NCBI RefSeq assembly: GCF_004345425.1
Contig: NZ_SLVP01000008.1
Location: 240,624 to 304,623, forward strand
Length of the DNA stretch: 64,000 nucleotides
Source of the DNA: Paenibacillus sp. BK033
GTDB lineage: Bacteria > Bacillota > Bacilli > Paenibacillales > Paenibacillaceae
Direction: 5' to 3'
The notes below the pieces were generated by a model, which was not told where the DNA came from, did no database searches, and saw only the letters and a list, made by a program, of their open reading frames with translations. This document shows positions 52,407 through 60,715 of the stretch, piece after piece; positions within the stretch are counted from its first letter, which is position 1, and each line of letters opens with the position of its first letter. The position numbers and the translations under genes are program-made.

Positions 52407-52588
52407 CGCAATACCACCTTTTCGTGTAAATTGGCCTCCCAACACGTCTGATAGCGCTTACAATATTGTATGGCTCCCCGTTCAAACTATTCCACCGCAT
52501 GCGGAATGGTTCAAGCAGAGCAGAACAGAATGAAAAAACCCGCCTCTATCCGCGGCCTCACAAAGCAGATCGACCGCATCTATAGGTA

Positions 52589-52623
52589 AAGGGAAAGGTT
52601 CGACATCCGCCTCCCCTTTCCCT
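52589..52623 (-). terminator. Terminator of the deacetylase gene
   Basis: Minus-strand stem AAGGGAAAGG / CCTTTCCCTT with a 15-base loop, 17 bases past the stop; the T-run is poor. Confidence 0.55.
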
Positions 52624-52639
52624 TCTGCCTGACGCTTCC

Positions 52640-53368
52640 TCAATATGGATTTAATACGCTGTCGCGGTTGTTGATCAGATCGGAGACCGTTACCATCTCG
52701 TAGCCTCTCCGTTGGAGCTCCGGCAGGATGATCTTTAGCGCTTCTACCGTCTGCACCGAACGCGGCACATAATCGTGAAGCAGAATAATGTCCCCGTTAC
52801 GCGCATTGTTCAGCACCTTGTTCACAATCCTTTGTACGCCCGGGCTGCGCCAGTCGTTCGTATCCTGATGCCAGGACCATAAGACGGTGGTGTAGCCGTT
52901 TTTCTTGGCTATTGCAAGCATCTGATCGTTATAAAAGCCGCCCGGCGGGCGGAACAATGAGGGCTTTTTGCCGGTCACCTTCTCTAAAGCCTGCTCTGTC
53001 TTCATGATTTCGTTCTGCACCGTTTGGTAGGTCTTTTTCTGCAGGAAATAGTGGTTAAACGTATGGTTCGCTACCTCGTGGCCTTCCGCAATTTCCCGTT
53101 TGATCGTTTCCGGGAAGCTCTCTACGCGGTTGCCCACAACGAAAAAAGTCGCCTTCGCATGATATTCCTTCAACAGGTCCAGGATCGGTTCCGTTGTGTC
53201 CGGATAAGGCCCGTCATCAAACGTTAACGCGATTCTCTTGTTCTCGCCCGGCACTTCCCAGATGATCTCGCCGCGCTTTTCATAGTAGGCTCTGTCCTTG
53301 GTTGCCACCGGCGCCGAAAAACCGCATAAAAGCGCTGTGACCGTTACGCCAAATACGAATCGTTTCAT
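52640..53368 (-). CDS. Polysaccharide deacetylase (NodB domain), exported
   Basis: A 242-residue carbohydrate esterase family 4 protein: signal or anchor peptide (1-20), then the NodB domain with TFDDGP (49-54, catalytic Asp51 and metal Asp52), metal ligands His102 and His106 in NHTFNH, RPPGG (140-144) and LLHDY near the end. It resembles PdaA/PdaB-like or chitooligosaccharide deacetylases that N-deacetylate peptidoglycan. The ribosome site GGGAGGAG is 13 or more bases from ATG and sits in the loop of a hairpin whose stem includes the start codon. Confidence 0.9.
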   Translation of the reverse strand: MKRFVFGVTVTALLCGFSAPVATKDRAYYEKRGEIIWEVPGENKRIALTFDDGPYPDTTEPILDLLKEYHAKATFFVVGNRVESFPETIKREIAEGHEVANHTFNHYFLQKKTYQTVQNEIMKTEQALEKVTGKKPSLFRPPGGFYNDQMLAIAKKNGYTTVLWSWHQDTNDWRSPGVQRIVNKVLNNARNGDIILLHDYVPRSVQTVEALKIILPELQRRGYEMVTVSDLINNRDSVLNPY

Positions 53369-53408
53369 ACCTATGAAGTTGCTCCTCCCTGGATGGCATC
53401 ATAGGTAT
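53367..53408 (-). promoter_or_regulatory. Hairpin enclosing the deacetylase ribosome site and start codon
   Basis: Perfect 10-bp inverted repeat ATACCTATGA (53399-53408 on the minus strand) and TCATAGGTAT (53367-53376). In the mRNA the loop of 22 bases holds GGGAGGAG and the stem ends with the first two bases of AUG, so the fold could gate or align translation. Confidence 0.5.
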
Positions 53409-53434
53409 TATTCCGCAATTGACCCGCCATATCC

Positions 53435-54382
53435 CTAACCGGCGAATTCCTTCCCTTGCTCCTTCGCAAACCTTGCGACTTCCTCTTCCGTAGGCATGCC
53501 GGTCTGCGCTCCGAACTTGGTAACCGCCAGCGCGGAGGCCATCGAGGCATAATCCACCGCGTCGCGAAGGTCCCGTCCGGATGCAAGCGCCACGGCCAAT
53601 GCGGCATTGTAGCAATCTCCCGCTCCGGTCGTATCGACTACCGGCATTTTATAACCGTTGATCCGAACAAGCTTGCCCTCTCCATCCAAATAAGCCGAGC
53701 CGCTCGCACCCAGCGTCGTCACCACATGAGCGGCTCCAAGCTCCATCATCCTGCGTATGGCCGGTTCCAGCGATTCGCCGTCCGCGCTCCTATTCGCATA
53801 ACCGCTGAGCTCCGTCCGATTCGGCGTAAAATAATCCACAAGCCCGAACAGCTCCTCCGGAAGCTGCTGCGCAGGCGCAGGGTTCAGCACAACCAGCTTG
53901 CCCAGCGCCTTTGCTTTGCGGGCGGCATACAGCACGGTCTGAACCGGAATCTCAAGCTGCAGCAGCACGAGATCCGCTTCCTTCAGCTTGTCCTCGTTGC
54001 GGTCGATATCCGCAGGTTCAACGAGACCGTTAGCCCCCGGGACTACAACGATACTGTTGTCGCCTTCCGCAACATAGATGGATGCGATTCCCGAAGCCGT
54101 TCCCTTTACACGCTTCACGCCTGCAATATCGACGCCGTCCTTCCGAAGACTCCCCAACAGCTCTTCGCCAAATGCATCGTCGCCTACCGCGCCGATCATC
54201 ACCGTATCCGCGCCAAGACGCGCTCCGGCTACCGCTTGATTGGCTCCTTTGCCGCCTGGAATAAAGCGGACGCGCTGGCCGGTTATCGTCTCTCCTACCT
54301 GCGGGTACGCATTCGTCTCCACCACGATATCCATGTTCAAGCTGCCGATCACGACAAGCTTAGGCCGGTGTTTAATCGTCAT
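53435..54382 (-). CDS. rbsK: Ribokinase
   Basis: A 315-residue PfkB-family kinase phosphorylating D-ribose to ribose-5-phosphate. It begins VVIGSLNMDIVV with substrate motif GGKGANQAV (42-50) and the anion-hole/catalytic segment DTTGAGDCYNAAL, where the usual Phe after GAGD is replaced by Cys-Tyr. GAAGGG precedes ATG. No rbs transporter or rbsR is adjacent, so it acts as a stand-alone kinase. The HAD gene upstream is 27 bases away and may be co-transcribed. Confidence 0.9.
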   Translation of the reverse strand: MTIKHRPKLVVIGSLNMDIVVETNAYPQVGETITGQRVRFIPGGKGANQAVAGARLGADTVMIGAVGDDAFGEELLGSLRKDGVDIAGVKRVKGTASGIASIYVAEGDNSIVVVPGANGLVEPADIDRNEDKLKEADLVLLQLEIPVQTVLYAARKAKALGKLVVLNPAPAQQLPEELFGLVDYFTPNRTELSGYANRSADGESLEPAIRRMMELGAAHVVTTLGASGSAYLDGEGKLVRINGYKMPVVDTTGAGDCYNAALAVALASGRDLRDAVDYASMASALAVTKFGAQTGMPTEEEVARFAKEQGKEFAG

Positions 54383-54409
54383 TGATTGATCCCTTCCTTC
54401 ATCCGTTTT

Positions 54410-55141
54410 CTACAACAGCAGGCGCGCTAGTTCCTCGTAGCTGGCTGCCGTATGATTCGGCGTATGCTCGCCGGATTCCGGGCTTGCCCCCCGGTGGTTG
54501 AACCAGATGACGGACCAGCCCGCCTCCAAAGCGCCTATGACGTCGTTGCGCCAGGAGTCGCCGATATAAACGCTCTTCTCCGGCCTTGTCCCGGTTGCTT
54601 CGTTCACATGCTGAAATACCCGTATATCCGGCTTGTCCCAGCCAATCTTGCCGGAGACGAACTGCCTCTCCGGCGGAATGAGATGGTCAAGCTCCATCGC
54701 CCGGATTTTCTTAAGCTGATGATTCTCGGCGCCATTCGTCAGGAGACCAACGACATAACCGGCCTTAACTAGCTGTTCTATCAGTTCCCTGGCTCCTTCG
54801 AACATCGCAATGTTGAATTGGCAGCCTATATAAGCAGCCTGCATAGCCGAGGCCTGCTCCTCGCTGAGCGCGATTCCAAACTCCGCAAGGGCCAGCTCGA
54901 ACCGCCGCCGGCGCATCAGCTCCGTGCTTGAGCCGCTCTCCATCGCGCCTGCCCCGCCCATTTCCAGCGACAGCATGTCGCTATGGTAACGCATCCGGTG
55001 ATAGGCCTCTTCATACGGAAAGCCTTCCCGGTCGCCAACAACGGCAATCACCGCCTGGCGGAAAGGGGATAAATGATCGTACAGGGTATCGTCCACATCA
55101 AAAAAGACGCCTTTTTTCTCCACGCTTATCTGTTGTCCCAT
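54410..55141 (-). CDS. HAD superfamily hydrolase (subfamily IA)
   Basis: A 243-residue phosphatase with HAD motif I FFDVDDTLYD (nucleophile Asp), motif II LLTNGAENHQ, motif III lysine in SGKIGWDKPD and motif IV IGDSWRNDVIGA. A helical cap lies between motifs I and II. It likely dephosphorylates a small phosphometabolite. ATG 55141 is preferred to the longer frame because it gives the usual N-terminus, though AGAGGAG is 13-14 bases away. Confidence 0.85.
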   Translation of the reverse strand: MGQQISVEKKGVFFDVDDTLYDHLSPFRQAVIAVVGDREGFPYEEAYHRMRYHSDMLSLEMGGAGAMESGSSTELMRRRRFELALAEFGIALSEEQASAMQAAYIGCQFNIAMFEGARELIEQLVKAGYVVGLLTNGAENHQLKKIRAMELDHLIPPERQFVSGKIGWDKPDIRVFQHVNEATGTRPEKSVYIGDSWRNDVIGALEAGWSVIWFNHRGASPESGEHTPNHTAASYEELARLLL

Positions 55142-55195
55142 GCTAAAGAATACCGCTCCTCTCTTGCCTTGGTTATTATTGTACCACCGGAACGG

Positions 55196-55224
55196 CAAAA
55201 GACCCAGCCATAACGGCCGGGCCT
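55196..55224 (-). terminator. Terminator of the FtsH-like gene
   Basis: Minus-strand stem GGCCCGGCC / GGCTGGGTC (with GU pairs) followed by TTTTGCCG, a few bases past the stop. Confidence 0.6.
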
Positions 55225-55232
55225 TCTCTCTT

Positions 55233-57011
55233 TTAGGATTCCGGCTCCCGGCGATCGGGATCGGGTTCCTCCTCTTCTTGCTCGTCTTGCCCCGCCGCTT
55301 CCTCGATTGGTTCCGCCGCAGGAGGAGCCGGCGCCTTGGCCGGAGCAGCCGGCGTAACGGTCAGTCTAACCTCGGACGGCTCCGGGCGCGGCCTGCCGTA
55401 CAAGTCCCAATAGATCCGCTCGATTTCCTCGCCGGTCAGATCTCCGTGCAGGAGCAGCTCCTCCGCAATCCTATGCACGAAGTCGGCATGATCGCGGACA
55501 AGCTTTTTGACCTGCTGCATCTGGTCCTTCAGAAGCTCGTTAATCTGCGGACGCAGAGACTTCAGGGCATCCATTCTGGAGCCGGCCGCCAGGAAGCTGT
55601 ACAGCTCGTCGCCCATCCCGACCATGCCCAGATAAGCGCCCGCGCTCTCCGTGGCCTGGCGCAGGTCGGAGGTTACGCCGTTCAGCTTCTTGCCGAGGAA
55701 CTCTTCCTCGACCGCGCGGGCAGCCAGGCAGACCTGGATATGAGCCAGTATCTCGCTGTCGCTCCGGTTATACCGCTCATGCGTCGGCTTCGTAGCCGCA
55801 AGCCCCAGCGAGCCGCCCCGCCGGATAATCGTCACCTTCCATACCCGTTCATGCGGCTTGAGCAGGAATTGCGCAACCGCGTGTCCCGCTTCGTGATACG
55901 CCACGTTGCGCTTCTCGTCATCCTTCATGGAACGAAGCGGCTGCTTGAGGCCCCACTCATACGTCTCCATCGCGGCGCGGAAGTCCTCGTAACCCGCTTC
56001 CTGCGCACCCCGCTGATGCGCGATAACGACGGCTTCGTTGACGATATGCTTGATTTGAGCCGGGCTGTAACCGATCGTATCCATCGCAGCCTTCTCCGGC
56101 GTAAGCGTCGAGTCAGTTTTTATCTTGCGCAGGTAATACCCGAACACGTCAACGCGTCCGTCATAATCCGGCGAGTCCACCCATAGCTGGCGGTCGAAAC
56201 GGCCCGGGCGAAGCAAAGCCTGGTCCAGCACATCCGGCAGGTTGGTTGCGGCGATGGTCAGCACGGGCGGGCGTTCCGCTTTCTTCCGAAGCAGTCCCAG
56301 CTGACGAAGGAATTTCTTAAACCTCGAGCTGTCGAGGTTCGGAGGATCCATCTGCAGGAGCAGCTCGTTCAGAAGCCCGGTGCCGCCGCCCATGCCGAAC
56401 AGGCCGCCTCCGCCGCCTCCGCTCTGTCTGGACATGCCAATGGCATCCACCTCGTCGATGAAAATAATGCAGGCTCCGTACATGCGCGCCAGCTTGCGGG
56501 CTTTTTTGTAGATCCGCATCACCCTCAGATTGCCGACGCCAAAAAACATGTTCTGGAAGCTTGGCGCCGAGGCATACGCAAACGGCACCTGCGCTTCGTT
56601 GGCAATGACTTGGGCCAGATAGGACTTGCCCGTACCCGGCGGTCCGCATAGCAGCAGACCCCGTATAGCCTCGCCGCCCATCTTCTTGAAATCCTTCACG
56701 CCCCTCAGCAGGCTGACGATTCGCTTGGCGTTCTCCACGATCTCCGGGTTGCCCCGGTAATCATCCCAAGTGGCGCCCGTCTCTCCCGGCAATACCCAGT
56801 ACGTCCGCCCCCTGGAGAGGAACCAGAACAAGGCGGCAAACTGAATAATCATGAATAAGACGGCGAACAGCAGCTGAAACAAATAGCTGGAAACAACAAG
56901 CGCAGCATTCCAAGCCGTTGGTCCTCCTGACCAGATAAGCGAAACGATGATGACGAGGACAACTAGCCTGAGGAGGAATCTACGCCACTTGATCCACTGA
57001 TAACTCCTCAT
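55233..57011 (-). CDS. FtsH-like membrane AAA zinc protease paralogue
   Basis: A 592-residue membrane protease. Two N-terminal helices (about 12-28 and 42-66) are followed closely by the AAA module: Walker A GPPGTGKS (123-130), Walker B IIFIDEVDA (182-190), arginine fingers in RPGRFDR (268-274). The protease domain has HEAGH (373-377) with a third zinc ligand Asp449 in SDLRQAT, so it should be active. It differs from canonical FtsH in lacking the large exported loop, having a Gly-rich insert (198-211), and a Pro/Ala/Glu-rich tail. ATG 57011 follows AAGGAAG. Confidence 0.85.
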   Translation of the reverse strand: MRSYQWIKWRRFLLRLVVLVIIVSLIWSGGPTAWNAALVVSSYLFQLLFAVLFMIIQFAALFWFLSRGRTYWVLPGETGATWDDYRGNPEIVENAKRIVSLLRGVKDFKKMGGEAIRGLLLCGPPGTGKSYLAQVIANEAQVPFAYASAPSFQNMFFGVGNLRVMRIYKKARKLARMYGACIIFIDEVDAIGMSRQSGGGGGGLFGMGGGTGLLNELLLQMDPPNLDSSRFKKFLRQLGLLRKKAERPPVLTIAATNLPDVLDQALLRPGRFDRQLWVDSPDYDGRVDVFGYYLRKIKTDSTLTPEKAAMDTIGYSPAQIKHIVNEAVVIAHQRGAQEAGYEDFRAAMETYEWGLKQPLRSMKDDEKRNVAYHEAGHAVAQFLLKPHERVWKVTIIRRGGSLGLAATKPTHERYNRSDSEILAHIQVCLAARAVEEEFLGKKLNGVTSDLRQATESAGAYLGMVGMGDELYSFLAAGSRMDALKSLRPQINELLKDQMQQVKKLVRDHADFVHRIAEELLLHGDLTGEEIERIYWDLYGRPRPEPSEVRLTVTPAAPAKAPAPPAAEPIEEAAGQDEQEEEEPDPDRREPES

Positions 57012-57123
57012 GGCTTCACTTCCTTTTAAGGTATGCCTTATTCTATGAAATGGCATACCGCCCCATGACTATCATCGCTGGGAAGAAGCTTAACGCCGGC
57101 TGTCAGAAGGACGAACACGAACC

Positions 57124-57606
57124 TTAATAGCCCAGCTCCTTCAAAATGCGGGACAACGTGCGCAGACGTTCCCCGTTGAGCTCATCGTCGTCGCTCAACG
57201 CTTGGCTGAACAGCTTGATGTCCTGATTGATCTTCTCGTTATCCGTGCACACCTCGACTGTCATGGCATCCCCCTGCAGGCCAATGCGGTCAATGACCGG
57301 CTTCTCCGGGTCGTAAAGATTATCGTACCGGTAGGACTCCTCGCGGAAATGCTGCATTGACCGGGTGATCAGAATCGCCAGATCCAGCACGCGGTGAAGC
57401 GGCAGCTCTTCGGATTGGCGCGACCATTTCTCGCCGGTGTAACGCCATACCTTCGCCGATATTTCAACCTTGCCTCTGTCGTTCCATTGGGCAAGCCCAA
57501 GCGACAGTCCTTTCGCGTCCGTGTGCTCGGCGTAGCGCCCGTCTACCTGCTCGTAATTTTCAGAGACGATCACCGGTTTATGCTTTAAAGTTGTAGGGAT
57601 TTTCAT
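57124..57606 (-). CDS. DUF6530-like hypothetical protein
   Basis: A 160-residue soluble protein beginning MKIPTTLKHKPVIVSENYE, with KGLSLGLAQWNDRGKVEISAKV and LPLHRVLDLAILI, which I recognise as the uncharacterised DUF6530 type. It has no catalytic motif that can be named. ATG 57606 lies eight bases after GGAGGT. A strong promoter with an overlapping operator-like repeat upstream indicates dedicated, repressible expression. Confidence 0.65.
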   Translation of the reverse strand: MKIPTTLKHKPVIVSENYEQVDGRYAEHTDAKGLSLGLAQWNDRGKVEISAKVWRYTGEKWSRQSEELPLHRVLDLAILITRSMQHFREESYRYDNLYDPEKPVIDRIGLQGDAMTVEVCTDNEKINQDIKLFSQALSDDDELNGERLRTLSRILKELGY

Positions 57607-57654
57607 TAACAGGTACCTCCGTTTGGTCAAAGAAATGCATAGAATTAATAACTA

Positions 57655-57675
57655 CTAAATTACTAAATTAGTGAT
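57655..57675 (-). promoter_or_regulatory. Operator-like repeat over the DUF6530-like gene transcription start
   Basis: Minus-strand ATCACTAATTTAGTAAT (57659-57675), a near-palindrome followed directly by a second TTTAGTAG half. It lies just downstream of the -10 element, where a MarR- or similar-family repressor could bind. The cognate regulator is unknown. Confidence 0.5.
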
Positions 57676-57678
57676 TCG

Positions 57679-57708
57679 ATTATACTGCACTCGTCTTGCC
57701 AGCGTCAA
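57679..57708 (-). promoter_or_regulatory. Strong sigma-A promoter of the DUF6530-like gene
   Basis: Minus-strand TTGACG (57703-57708), 18-base spacer, perfect TATAAT (57679-57684). Confidence 0.75.
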
Positions 57709-57795
57709 ACCGTTGACCCTCTGGAGGCGAACGCATTCCGGGCACCGCTTCATCCAATCCGGTTACCATGCTCATCTTCGATCACGAGGAACAGC

Positions 57796-57834
57796 AATAA
57801 GCCCATCGGGCCAGATTTGGCCGGACGGGCTTAT
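57796..57834. terminator. Hairpin terminator at the end of the HxlR gene
   Basis: Stem AATAAGCCC..GGCC / GGCC..GGGCTTATT around ATTT, next to the HxlR stop. The T-run TTATTTTT is on the plus side, so it may act best in that direction. Confidence 0.6.
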
Positions 57835-57836
57835 TT

Positions 57837-58223
57837 TTAGTCATGTAAATTATTAAGGATGTTATCCTCCAGAACCGCTGCTTTGCTGCCGTACTCCTTG
57901 ATAATGTGCTGCTCTCCCCAATTGCATAAGGAATCCAGGATCGGGCGCAGACTATCTCCGTATGGCGTAAGCTCGTATTCCACCTTTGGAGGCACCTGGT
58001 TGTAGACAATCCGGTTCACGATTCCGTCTTCCTCCAGCTCCCTTAATTGCTGGGTCAGCATCTTTTGCGTGATAGAGGGCATAAGCCGCTTGAAGTCGCT
58101 TGTTCTTTTCTTGCCATGCGTCAGATGGCACAAAATCACGCATTTCCACTTGCCCCCGATCACTTCAAGCGTTGCCTCCACGGAGATGTTGTATTTCTTC
58201 GGCGGTGCGATTGTTGTATCCAT
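57837..58223 (-). CDS. HxlR family transcriptional regulator
   Basis: A 128-residue winged-helix regulator. GKWKCVILCHLTHGKKRTSDF (24-44) and MLTQQLRELEEDGIV are the HxlR signature. Cys28 and Cys32 are in the region where relatives sense quinones, carbonyls or oxidants through cysteine. AGGAGG is seven bases before ATG. It is divergent from an MFS exporter followed by an aldo/keto reductase, with palindromic sequence between, so it probably controls both. Confidence 0.9.
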   Translation of the reverse strand: MDTTIAPPKKYNISVEATLEVIGGKWKCVILCHLTHGKKRTSDFKRLMPSITQKMLTQQLRELEEDGIVNRIVYNQVPPKVEYELTPYGDSLRPILDSLCNWGEQHIIKEYGSKAAVLEDNILNNLHD

Positions 58224-58240
58224 TGCTGCTCCTCCTGTTC

Positions 58241-58262
58241 ATAGGCACTTTTTAGTGCCTAT
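58241..58262. promoter_or_regulatory. Candidate HxlR operator
   Basis: Perfect 9-bp inverted repeat ATAGGCACT-TTTT-AGTGCCTAT in the divergent promoter region, followed by repeats of CTATATTAC up to 58295. Confidence 0.6.
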
Positions 58263-58380
58263 ATTACTTTTTGGTATCTATATTACAAAATAGTGCGTAC
58301 TAGTCACATTGACCGATTGCCTCCATAATAGCACTTACCGGCCGAACAATACAACATTACGAAACGGAGAGTGCAACGAA

Positions 58381-59589
58381 ATGGTTACCAAACAGAGCCG
58401 CTCGGCGCTGGCGCTGCTCGCGCTTGCCATCAGCTCTTTTGCTATCGGAACGACGGAGTTCATCAGTGTTGGACTTCTGCCTTTAATCTCGGAAGACCTG
58501 AACATATCCGTTACGACAGCGGGTTTATCCGTTACTTTATATGCGGTAGGCGTCACCGTAGGGGCTCCGCTGCTTACCGCCCTGACCTCCAGGGTACCGC
58601 GCAAAACCCTGCTGATCGCCATTATGATCATTTTTATTCTCGGCAACAGCCTCGCGGCAAGCGCGGGAAGTATCGCGGTGCTGCTCATCGCCCGCGTAAT
58701 CTCCTCCTTCTCGCATGGCGTGTTTATGTCGATCGGCTCTACGATTGCCGCCGATCTTGTCCCCGAAGACCGCCGGGCCAGCGCGATTGCGATGATGTTC
58801 TCGGGCCTTACGGTCGCCACCGTTACCGGGGTGCCGCTTGGCACGTTGCTTGGACAGCATATGGGATGGCGCACGGCGTTCATCGCCATTGCCGTGATTG
58901 GCGTCATTGCGCTTATAGCCAATCTGCTGCTTATTCCGAACACGCTGCGCAAGGGGAACCGGACGAAGCTGAGCGAGCCTTTCAAAGTACTGAAGAACGG
59001 ACGGCTGCTGCTCGCTTTTGCCATCACCATGCTTGGATATGGCGGTACGTTTGTCGTCTTCACCTATCTGTCGCCGCTGCTTCATGACATCACCGGGTTT
59101 AAAGAGAGTACGATTGCGGGCATTCTGGTTCTGTACGGCGTCGCGATTGCGGTAGGCAATATCATCGGCGGCAAAGCGGCTAATAAAAAGCCGCTGTCGG
59201 CCCTGCTTGTGATGTTTATCCTGCAGGCGGTTATCCTGCTGGTACTGACGTTCACGGCGCCTTACGCGGCTGCCGCCTTAGTGACGATTACCCTGATGGG
59301 CCTGCTGGCCTTCATGAACGTCCCGGGTCTTCAAATGTACGTCGTTCTGCTTGCGGAACGGTATATGCCCAAATCCATTGACGTCGTATCCGCCTTGAAC
59401 ATCTCGGCCTTTAACGCCGGTATCGCCATTGGCGCTTACGTTGGCGGTATTATTACCGATAAGCTTGGCTTGGTTCATACCCCTTGGATTGGGGCCATTA
59501 TGGTGCTTGGCGCCGTTGCTCTGACCGCATGGAGCCGCTCGATGGAAAACAAAGATGCAAAAGGCGAAGAACTGAAAGCTTCGGCTTAA
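58381..59589 (+). CDS. MFS transporter, DHA1 family (YdhP/AraJ-like)
   Basis: A 402-residue exporter with twelve hydrophobic segments. The N-terminal IGTTEFISVGLLPLI is the hallmark of the AraJ/YdhP/SotB group (sugar or drug efflux). ATG 58381 is nine bases after GGAGAG, while the longer frame begins outside any ribosome site. It is divergent from the HxlR regulator and followed by the aldo/keto reductase after 99 bases, suggesting an export-plus-detoxification module. Confidence 0.9.
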   Translation: MVTKQSRSALALLALAISSFAIGTTEFISVGLLPLISEDLNISVTTAGLSVTLYAVGVTVGAPLLTALTSRVPRKTLLIAIMIIFILGNSLAASAGSIAVLLIARVISSFSHGVFMSIGSTIAADLVPEDRRASAIAMMFSGLTVATVTGVPLGTLLGQHMGWRTAFIAIAVIGVIALIANLLLIPNTLRKGNRTKLSEPFKVLKNGRLLLAFAITMLGYGGTFVVFTYLSPLLHDITGFKESTIAGILVLYGVAIAVGNIIGGKAANKKPLSALLVMFILQAVILLVLTFTAPYAAAALVTITLMGLLAFMNVPGLQMYVVLLAERYMPKSIDVVSALNISAFNAGIAIGAYVGGIITDKLGLVHTPWIGAIMVLGAVALTAWSRSMENKDAKGEELKASA

Positions 59590-59688
59590 ATGAAGTCCAT
59601 GATTACGAAGCAGGCATCATCCCTAGCTGTCTATAGGGGACCGCTAGGGTGACCATTCATTACCATTTATTTTAGGAGGAATTTCCCC

Positions 59689-60537
59689 ATGAGAACGGCA
59701 AAACATTTAAACGATAAAGTGATTCTGCATAACGGCTTAGCCATGCCTTGGCTTGGCCTTGGCGTATTCAAAGTGGAGGACGGCAGCGTCGTTGTTCAAT
59801 CCGTGAAAGACGCGATCAAGAACGGCTACCGCAGCATCGATACGGCAGCCATCTACGATAATGAAACCGGCGTTGGCCAAGCTGTCCGCGAGTCGATGGC
59901 TGAGCACGGCATTGAAAGAGAAGATTTGTTTATTACCTCGAAGGTATGGAACGCCGATCTCGGATACGAGTCGACGCTAGCGGCTTTCGAGACAAGCCTG
60001 AACAAGCTTGGCCTGGACTACCTGGATCTGTACCTGATCCATTGGCCGGTTGAAGGCAAGTACAAAGACGCATGGCGCGCCCTCGAAACGCTCTACAAGC
60101 AAGGCCGCGTGAAGGCGATTGGCGTGAGCAACTTCCACGTGCATCATCTGCAGGATTTAATGAAGGATGCCGAGGTTGTACCGATGGTCGATCAAGTGGA
60201 ATACCATCCGATGCTTGCCCAGCAGGAGCTCCGCGCCTTCACTCGCGAGCACAACATTCAGCTCGAAGCATGGTCCCCGCTTATGCAAGGCCAGCTGCTT
60301 GACCATCCGGTACTGGGCGCAATCGCAGCCAAGCACGGCAAGTCCGTAGCCCAAGTCATCCTGCGCTGGGATCTGCAGAACGGCGTCGTAACGATTCCGA
60401 AGTCCATCAAGGAATCCCGCATGATCGAGAACGCCCACGTGTTCGATTTCGAGCTGTCCTCCGAGGATATGGACGCAATCGACGCTTTGAACGAAGACCG
60501 GCGGGTTGGTCCGGATCCGGACAACTTCGACTTCTAA
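59689..60537 (+). CDS. Aldo/keto reductase (YvgN/glyoxal reductase-like)
   Basis: A 282-residue AKR of the 2,5-diketogluconate reductase/glyoxal reductase group. The catalytic tetrad is visible in IDTAAIYDNE (Asp, Tyr), TSKVW (Lys) and LIHWP (His), and the NADPH loop in IPKSIKESRMIEN. It likely reduces methylglyoxal or related reactive carbonyls. AGGAGG precedes ATG. A GC hairpin (CCCTAGC/GCTAGGG) between it and the MFS gene has no T-run, so read-through is likely. Confidence 0.92.
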   Translation: MRTAKHLNDKVILHNGLAMPWLGLGVFKVEDGSVVVQSVKDAIKNGYRSIDTAAIYDNETGVGQAVRESMAEHGIEREDLFITSKVWNADLGYESTLAAFETSLNKLGLDYLDLYLIHWPVEGKYKDAWRALETLYKQGRVKAIGVSNFHVHHLQDLMKDAEVVPMVDQVEYHPMLAQQELRAFTREHNIQLEAWSPLMQGQLLDHPVLGAIAAKHGKSVAQVILRWDLQNGVVTIPKSIKESRMIENAHVFDFELSSEDMDAIDALNEDRRVGPDPDNFDF

Positions 60538-60560
60538 TCAATTGTGAACGGGTTTTGAAC

Positions 60561-60606
60561 AAGACAAGCCAGATGAGCCTTTTTAGGTTCATCCGGCTTT
60601 TTTTTA
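60561..60606 (+). terminator. Terminator after the aldo/keto reductase gene
   Basis: Stem AAGCCAGATGAGCC / GGTTCATCCGGCTT (small mismatches) followed by nine T residues. Confidence 0.9.
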
Positions 60607-60616
60607 TCTTGCCAAT

Positions 60617-60675
60617 TAATTTATCAAGCGATAAAATAATTTTCGAATCAGTTTATTTATCATGTGATAAAATAA
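60617..60675 (+). promoter_or_regulatory. Two TetR-type operator boxes
   Basis: TTATCAAGCGATAA and TTATCATGTGATAA (the second a perfect 6-bp inverted repeat with TG centre), each followed by AATAA and about 36 bases apart, directly upstream of the TetR-family gene. Spacing near 3.5 helical turns suits two repressor dimers on the promoter. Confidence 0.65.
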
Positions 60676-60715
60676 AAGGAGGAAACCGTATCTCAGACAA
60701 AAGGAGTATTTAACG

